This document shows positions 57,454 through 64,000 of a stretch of 64,000 bases of DNA, one piece after another. The stretch comes from Anthoceros angustus. Lineage: Eukaryota > Streptophyta > Anthocerotopsida > Anthocerotales > Anthocerotaceae. Made by a program: the position numbers and the translations under genes. The notes under the pieces were generated by a model that was given only the letters and a program-made list of their open reading frames with translations, was not told the origin of the DNA and ran no database searches. Numbering within the stretch: the stretch's first letter is position 1; each line of letters begins with the position of its first letter. The DNA lies in the NCBI GenBank assembly GCA_010909165.1, contig MU008190.1, positions 62,001-126,000 on the forward strand, written 5' to 3'.

Positions 57454-59170
57454 GATTGAGCTTATGGTAAAGCCGAGCCAAAATCCGGGGAGCCCCCTTC
57501 CCGAGAGCGAGGAGCGTGGGCGGGCCTACAAAGACTTGGGAATGGAGGAGTCCTAAGGAGGGCCCCTTTAGTAAATATTGCTTCTCTGGAGGCTTGAAGG
57601 CCCCGCATCCTTCCTTAGAGAAAGGAAAAGGAGGCATGGCTGCCTCCGAGGAAAAGGAGTCCCTAGCCGCTGAGAGACACGGAGGAAGGCCCCTCCTCAA
57701 CACTCATGATGAAGGCTTCCAAAGTCACACATTAAGAACCGAGAGGCCAAAATTAGGCGGAGAGGGCCCAACTCCCAGGAAAGGCTATAGGGCCGAGGCC
57801 TCCATGGCGATGGCGGTGCCTCCAAAGGCCCCTTTGTGATAGCCTTGTTGCGCCAAGTCACCGTTGGTGCATTCGAGAAGTCTTGGGACCTATAATGTAC
57901 CCAAGTGCCTGCATAACCTGCTTATCAAAATGTCTCAAGCTTGATAAGAAGGCCGGGGATGGAGCAACCATCCAGGTAAGATAACCTGGTCCACGTGCGC
58001 AGTAGAAAACAAAATACCAAACGCATTATGAGGGTTCCCAATTTGTGAAAGGTCCCCAAGGTGAGCTGTGGACAACGGACTCTCCTTGGGGTTAGGAAAT
58101 AAGCTGGGTTTGCTTTTTTTCGTAGGTATGGAGTGTAAAATAAGGCGGAAAGGGAGAAACAAGCCAGATTGTACTGGTTGTACTCAGCACTCTGGACTCG
58201 GGTTGGTGAAAGGACTCTAGAGCACACTCGGGAGGACCTCAGGACCACCTGCCGGAGTATCGGGATAAGTCCGGACCCCACTCGGTCGAGCAGGATAAAT
58301 CGCCAAGTAAAGTAACTTAGAAGTTGGGCGTGATTTAGGCAGTGAGCCACGTGGGCGTTGCAGTGGTGAGCGGGCATGCGGCAAGCCAGGACCGTAGGGT
58401 TGCCAGTGGCCGTTATAGGTAGGTATTCATGCTCCGGAGTGCAGTGGCGGGGTAAGGCTGAAATGCGGCCTGGGCGAGTAAGCGGCGGCATAAGGCGAGT
58501 AAGCCATGCGAGGCCTCGACACTTACAGGCGTGAGCCGCCCTTCCGGCGTGGTTATTCTCGGCGAAGAGAAGTGAGCGAAGGTCATTCCTTCAAACAACC
58601 TCGACGATTTTCACACTCTCTTGCTTTTCGAGACACCGGCTCTCGGCGTTGTCTTTTCGAGCACTCGAGGCACCCTTCCGGCAGCTCGACTCGGTTATGC
58701 AGCGGTAGCGCGGAAGAACAGTTATGCCGGAGCCCCAAGTCTCAGCAATGAGGAGGGCCTTGAGGATGGGACCAAAAGCGGCGGAGGTGTGGGGAGCCAT
58801 GGCGCTGGTGGAGCGCAACATCGTCTGCGCTACCGGACTTGATCCGTGGGTGGAGGAGGCGGAGGAGCTCGTGGAGGAATGGCACTGGACATTTTCCAGT
58901 ATGCGGACCTTGACAGCGTCACCCTAGTCCGAATGCGCTTGGGAAAATGTTGGCAGCGGCCAACAAGGAGGTCGATCCAAGAACTGCGGGAGGACCCGGA
59001 GGTGGGCCGTGGAGGTCGTGAGGGCGATGCAAAGTGGGAGGAAGTTGTGCGGGCCCCACGAAGGAGAAGGGAAGGTGGAAGCGGCGGGCGGCCCTCTTGC
59101 GACCGGGCAGCGATCATCAAAATGGGTGGGCGATGCCGGACCTCACAGGCGGGGAGGTGCGTCGATGGCA
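57400..59170. repeat. 1.8 kb tandem unit 1 of right-end element array
   Basis: Begins near a TCGATGGCAACTCC phrase (57357) and is repeated from 59162. Shared landmarks 1800 bp apart include CATAACCTGCTTATCAAAAT (57912 and 59712). It contains AGTCACACATTAAGAACCGA, a CACTCGGGAGGACCTC block, and at 58730-59100 a plus-strand relic of the ORF family seen at 26.4-27.3 kb (MALVERNIVCATGLDPWVEE). No intact gene. Confidence 0.85.
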
Positions 59171-60960
59171 ACTCCTGGCGCGTGGGAAGAGAAGAGGCGG
59201 AGGATGAGCCAAACCGGGCGGACCCCTCGCCAGCGGTAGAATGGGAATGACTGGCGATTAGACTGGAATGGTAGAGCCAAAATCCGAGCACCTTCCCGAG
59301 AGCGAGGAGCGTGGGCGGGCCTACAAAGACTTAGGAATGGAGGAGTCCTAAGGAGGGCCCTTTCTTTGTAAAATATTGCTTCTCTGGAGGCTTGAAGGCC
59401 ACGCATCCCTTCCTTAGAGAAAGGAAAGGAGGCATGGCTTCCTAGCCTCCGAGGAAAAGGAGTCCCTAGCCGCTGAGAGAGACACGGAGGAAGGCCCCTC
59501 CTCAACACTCATGATGAAGGCTTCCAAAGTCACACATTAAGAACCGAGAGGCCAAAATTAGGTAGGAGGGCCCAACTCCCAGGACTGCGGGCCAGGGCCT
59601 CCATGGCGATGGCGGTGCCTCCAAAAGGCCAGCAGCAATGGCCGCTTCTGCGCCAAGTCACCGTTGGTGCATTCGAAGGTGCCGGGACCTATAATGTACC
59701 CAAGTGCCTGCATAACCTGCTTATCAAAATGTCTCAAGCTTGATAAGAAGGCCGGGGATGGAGCAACCATCCAGGTAAGATAACTTTAGTCCGTCTTGTG
59801 ATGAAAACAAAATACCAAACGCATTATGAGGGTTCCCAATTTGTGAAAGGTCCCAAGGTGAAATTTGTGGACATGGACGGACTCTCCTTGGGGTTAGAAA
59901 TAAAATTTGGGTTTGCTTTTTTAGGTATGGAGTGTAAAATAAAGGCGGAAAGGAGAAACAAGCCGCATACTCGTTGTACTCAGCCTCTGGACTCGGGTTG
60001 GTGAAAGGACTCTAGAGCACACTCGGGAGGACCTCCGGACCACGCCGGAGTATCGGGATAAGTCCGGACCCCACTCGGTCGAGCAGGATAAATCGCCAAG
60101 TAAAGTAACTTAGTTGGGCGTGATTTAGGCAGGCGAGCCACGTGGGCGTTGCGGTGGTGAGCGGGCATGCAGCCCGGGGCCGTGGGGTTGCCGGTGGCCG
60201 TTATAGGTAGGTATTCAAGAGTGCGGCGGGGTAAGGCTGGCTGAGCGAGGCGGCCTAAGGCCGGAGTAAGCAAAGTAAGGCGAGTAAGCCATGCGGGCCT
60301 GCACTTACAGGCAGTGAGCCGCCCGCCGGCGTGGTTATTCTCGCGAAGAGAAGTGAGACGAAGGTCATTCCTTCAAACAACCTCGCGACGATTTTCACAC
60401 TCTCTTGCGCTCAGACACCCGGCTCTCTGGCGTTGTCTTTTCGAGCACTCAGGCACCCTTCCGCGCGGCTCGACTCGGTTGGCAAAGCGGTAGCGCGGTG
60501 AAGGACGAGAGATTGTGGAGCCCCAAGTCTCAAGCGGCCGGCGAGAAGGGGCCTTGAGGATGGGACCAAAAGCGGCGGAGGTGTAGGAGCCATGGCGCTG
60601 GTGGAGCATAACACATCGTCACCAAGCGCTACCGGACTTGATCCGTGGGTGGAGGAGGCGGAGGAGCTCGTGGAGGAATGGCACTGGACATTTTCGGTAT
60701 GCGGACCCCACGGCGTCACCTAGTCGAGATGCGGGAAAATGTTGCGGCCAACAAGGAGGTCGATCCAAGAACTGCGGGAGGACCCGGAGGTGGGCCGTGG
60801 AGGTCGTGAGGGCGATGCAAAGTGGGAGGAAGTTGTGCGGGCCCCACGAAGGAGAAGGGAAGGTGGAAGCGGCGGGCGGCCCTCTTGCGACCGGGCAGCG
60901 ATCATCAAAATGGGTGGGCGATGTCGGACCTCACAGGCGGGGAGGTGCGATCGATGGCGA
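59170..60960. repeat. 1.8 kb tandem unit 2 of right-end element array
   Basis: Second copy of the preceding unit, with many short deletions and some insertions. Near 60590-61060 it carries the plus-strand ORF relic again (MALVEHN, then FGTCLTKVDHLGDNSLVFLH). Stops and frameshifts are frequent. Confidence 0.85.
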
Positions 60961-62670
60961 AGATTATAGTCCACTTTGGAACATGCTTGACCAAGGTGGA
61001 CCACCTTGGAGACAATTCTTTGGTGTTCCTCCACGACCTCCAAAAAGGAAAGCAGCGCCGACTAGGCGGAATAATTTCGCGGATCAACCGGGAGGCGGAG
61101 GCGGGAAGCCACCACGCCTCCGGCGTTATCGCCGTTTTGATCCATGTGTGGGGGCACGCGAACCTCACGAAGGAGGTGAGGAGGAGAGCACTCGGAAAGG
61201 GCGCCGCCTGGGAGGCGGAAGGAAAGTGCAGGAGGAGGCCCGTCCGGTCGAGCAAGAGGTCGGAGGAGGGCGGCGGGAGGATTTCGGACTCCATACATCT
61301 AGGCGGACCCCACCCACACAAAGTGTGGGAGGACATCCCAGCTTCTCTCTCCCAGTGCCCCCACCGGGGCGACAGCCTTGAGGCGGCCACGGGGCCAGGA
61401 GTTGGCGGTTCCGGCTCGGCGGTCAGCCAACAACGGCAGTGCTGAGCCCGGCGGACTGCGAGGCGGAGGCGGAAAGGGCTGGCGCCTACCACAGCACCGG
61501 GGCCGTGGGGTTGCCGGTGGCCGTTATAGGTATTCATGCTCACGGAGTCTGGCGGGGTAAGGCTGAAATGCGGCCTAAGGCCGAGTAAGCGGCGGCATAA
61601 GGCGAGTAAGCCATGCGGGCCTCGGCACTTACAGGCGTGAGCCGCCCGCCACGTGGTTATTCTCGGCGAAGAGAAGTGAGACGAAGGTCATTCCTTCAAA
61701 CAACCTCGCGACGATTTTCACACTCTCTTGCGCTCAGACACCCGGCTCTCTGGCGTTGTCTTTTCGAGCACTCAGGCACCCTTCCGCGCGGCTCGACTCG
61801 GTTGGCAGCGGTAGCGCGGTGAAGGACGAGAGATTGTGGAGCCCCAAGTCTCAACAGCGGGGCAGAAGGAGCGCGAGGATGGGACCAAAAGCGGCGGAGG
61901 TGTAGGAGCCATGGCGCTGGTGGAGCATAACATCGTCACCAAGCTACCGGACTTGATCGGTCGTGGGTGGAGGAGGCGGAGGAGCTCGTGGAGGAATGGC
62001 ACTGGACATTTTCCAGTATGCGGACCTTGACAGCGTCACCTAGTCGAGAATGCGGGAAAATGTTGCGGCGGCCAACAAGGAGGTCCGATCCAAGAACCTG
62101 CGGGAGGACCCCAGGAGGTGGACCGTGGAGGTCGTGAGGACAGTCTACAAGAGAAGTGGGAGGAAGTTGTACCGGAGCCCCTGAAGGAGAAGGGGAAGGT
62201 GGAAGCGGCCAGGGCGGCCCTCTTGCGACCCGGAACGCAGCGATCATCAAATGGGTGGCTGATGTCGGACCTCCTGGACAGGAGGGTGCGATCAGTGGCG
62301 AAGATTATAGTCCACTGGAACATGCTGACCAAGGTGGACCACCTTGGAGACAATTTGCTGGTGTTCCTCCACGACCTCCAGAAAGGGAAACGCGCCGACT
62401 GGGGCAGAATAATTTTCGCCCGGATCAACCAGGAGGCTCATGTTTGAGGTCTGACCACCGTCGGCGTTATCGCCGTTTTGATCCATGTGTGGGGGCGCGA
62501 ACCTCACGAAGGAGGAGGTGAGGAGGCAGCACTCGGAAAGGGCTGGCGCCCGGGAGGCGGAAGGAAGAGTGCGAGGCGGAGGCCCGTCCGGTCCGGAGCA
62601 AGAGGTCGGGAGGAGGAGCGGGAGGATTTCGGACTCCATACATCTAGGCGGACCCCTCGCCACCTAGGGA
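60961..62670 (+). mobile_element. Degraded plant transposon ORF relics, third partial unit
   Basis: Two relics of the 26.4-27.3 kb ORF family lie here: VDHLGDNSLVFLHDLQKGKQ near 61000, and WNMLTKVDHLGDNLLVFLHD LQKGKRADWGRI in two pieces near 62310-62420. The latter is the best match to the minus-strand copy at 26.7 kb. From 61500 the promoter-side part of the 1.8 kb unit starts a third time (TTATTCTCGGCGAAGAGAAG at 61657). No intact gene. Confidence 0.55.
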
Positions 62671-64000
62671 AGTGTGGGAGGACATCCCGCTTCTCTCCTC
62701 ACAGTGCCCCGGGGCCGGCCCAGGCGGCCACGGGGCAGGGAGTTGGCGGTTCCGGCTCGGCGGTCAGCCAACAACGGCAGTGAGCCCGGCGGACTGCGAG
62801 GCGGAGGAGGCGGAGGCGGAAGCCAGCCTGACACCGGGGCGCGTGCCTCGCCTGCGGGTGGCAAGAAGCGGAGGAAGGCGTCTGAAGGCGGAAAGGGGCC
62901 GCCCAAGGAGGCGGAGGCCAGCGATGGTGTCCTCGGAGGCGGAGGCCCGTCACCTTCCCACGGGAGATGCAAAGGGGCCAGCTCGGACGCCTTCACCACC
63001 TCAGGGCCTCGGAGGAGAGGCGGAGAAGGAGTTAGCGGCCAAGAGGGCCAAGGAAGGCGAGGCTCGGACCCACGGCCTCGGGACACGAGGGTCTGATTAG
63101 GTCCCGGAGAGCATCTTCTCGGGAGAAATAATCTGGTGGTCATAAGCGTACTGACGGTGTCACCCGAGGAGAGTCGAGTCTTGGAGAGGACCCACCAAAA
63201 GGCACTGTCTGAACAAAAAGCTCTTGAGCCGGTCGAAGGTATCACTGTGGAATCTCATCAGGGGGCGGATGAAGGGCATGGAGCGCGGCGATGGTGTCCT
63301 CGGAGGCCGGTGCCACCGGCTGGGAGGCCGAGGCCTAGGCCAGCGTACTCACCATTCAGGCCAACATATAACACCTTGAGCGCCTTACCGGTGGGACAAA
63401 CCTTGTCGATGTTGGCCAACCCTAGTTAACCTAGATCTTGCCGCCAAAAGATCCTCTTCCTGTAGAGCCTTTCAATCCCCCACCTGAAAGCGGCGGAGGC
63501 GGGAAGCCACCTCCCTATGGCCCGAAGGACCGCCCCTAGAGCATCGAAGACACCACCTAGGAAGGAAAAGGAAAAGAGTCCAAGCCTCCTCATCCCCGGG
63601 GTCCCGCGCAAGGCGATCCAATGGAAGGCGGTACGCAAGGCGAACATCATCGTGAAGACGCCTCGGGAGCCACCAAAAAAGACGGGGGCTCGGAAAACGA
63701 GTGTGAAACAACGCCAGCATGTGGTTCGACTACCTCCGAAGCCACTCCTAAGACTCTGGCGGCAGCCCAAGGGAGGCTAGGAAGAGGATTGGGTGTTCTT
63801 GCCGGAAGAAGAATCAAGCACTACAAGCCTCCCAAGTAGTCTTGTCGAAATCCTTGTGCTTGTGCCCAATGTGACATTTCACCCCTTGACCCCAAAGCAA
63901 AGGCGGGAAGCCGGATCGGGCAAGGGGTGTCCTTGATAAAGCCTTGATTGGGTGGCCGCATCATCTTGGGAGCCACAGAAAAGACCTAGAAGACCACAGG
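62671..64000. other. Purine-rich right end, no gene assigned
   Basis: From about 62780 to 63060 the plus strand is dominated by GGAGGCGGAGG-type purine text. Open frames on both strands here are compositional and not convincing. A plus-strand frame at 63517-63780 (RASKTPPRKEKEKSPSLLIP, KTSVKQRQHVVRLPPKPLLR) is basic and could be a gag-like relic, but no family is recognised. Confidence 0.35.

Overview
The window is nuclear DNA of a land plant. The intact genes carry spliceosomal introns, and their products are plant-type: a DRP4-class dynamin, Rab7/RABG3, a plant-type ATP10, a CAT-family amino acid permease, PUX1, a plastid-type 2Fe-2S/TPR protein, and a kinase of the family named after Selaginella SELMODRAFT_444075. 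TTTAGGG-like interstitial repeats fit this. The kinase family and the mobile elements suggest a non-seed plant (bryophyte, lycophyte or fern), but the sequence alone does not settle it.

Left part (1-33.2 kb): gene-bearing DNA with dispersed repeats. A decayed minus-strand Ty1/copia element fills 1-2.6 kb, and further copia scraps lie at 6.36-7.0 kb and 12.86-13.03 kb. Genes in order are DRP4 (minus, 7 exons), a BSD-domain protein (minus, 3 exons), RAB7 (plus, 7 exons, with one apparent U12-type and one GC-AG intron), ATP10 (plus, 7 exons), a cationic amino acid transporter (minus, 4 exons), an AT-rich receptor-like cytoplasmic kinase (plus, 8 exons) and PUX1 (plus, 7 exons, with an apparent 1-base frameshift). 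ATP10/CAT and PUX1/2Fe-2S-TPR are tight convergent pairs. I rebuilt exons by matching splice sites, phases and remembered family sequence; no transcript was available.

Right part (33.7-64 kb): almost every segment occurs two to four times, head to tail, in units of about 0.8-2.1 kb. This begins inside the 2Fe-2S/TPR gene, whose exon 1 and upstream DNA are duplicated as a ~1.48 kb unit. It continues through a composite mobile-element region (about 37-57 kb). There a minus-strand gene with an amino-methyltransferase motif (VVDACSGSGTT) and a plus-strand DUF7869-like transposase-type gene point away from a shared ~0.8 kb spacer near 44 kb. Both are broken by stops and frameshifts. GC-rich palindromes built on GGCGCCGGCCGGCGCC are scattered through both. 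Tails of a non-LTR retrotransposon are amplified at 52.8-57.4 kb, and 57.4-63.9 kb is a tandemly repeated degraded element related to a single copy at 26.4-27.3 kb.

The host genes form no operon or pathway; they are ordinary housekeeping neighbours. The unusual content is the serially duplicated, deletion-riddled, palindrome-laced element region. It could be real biology or a long-read assembly artefact, and raw reads would be needed to decide.
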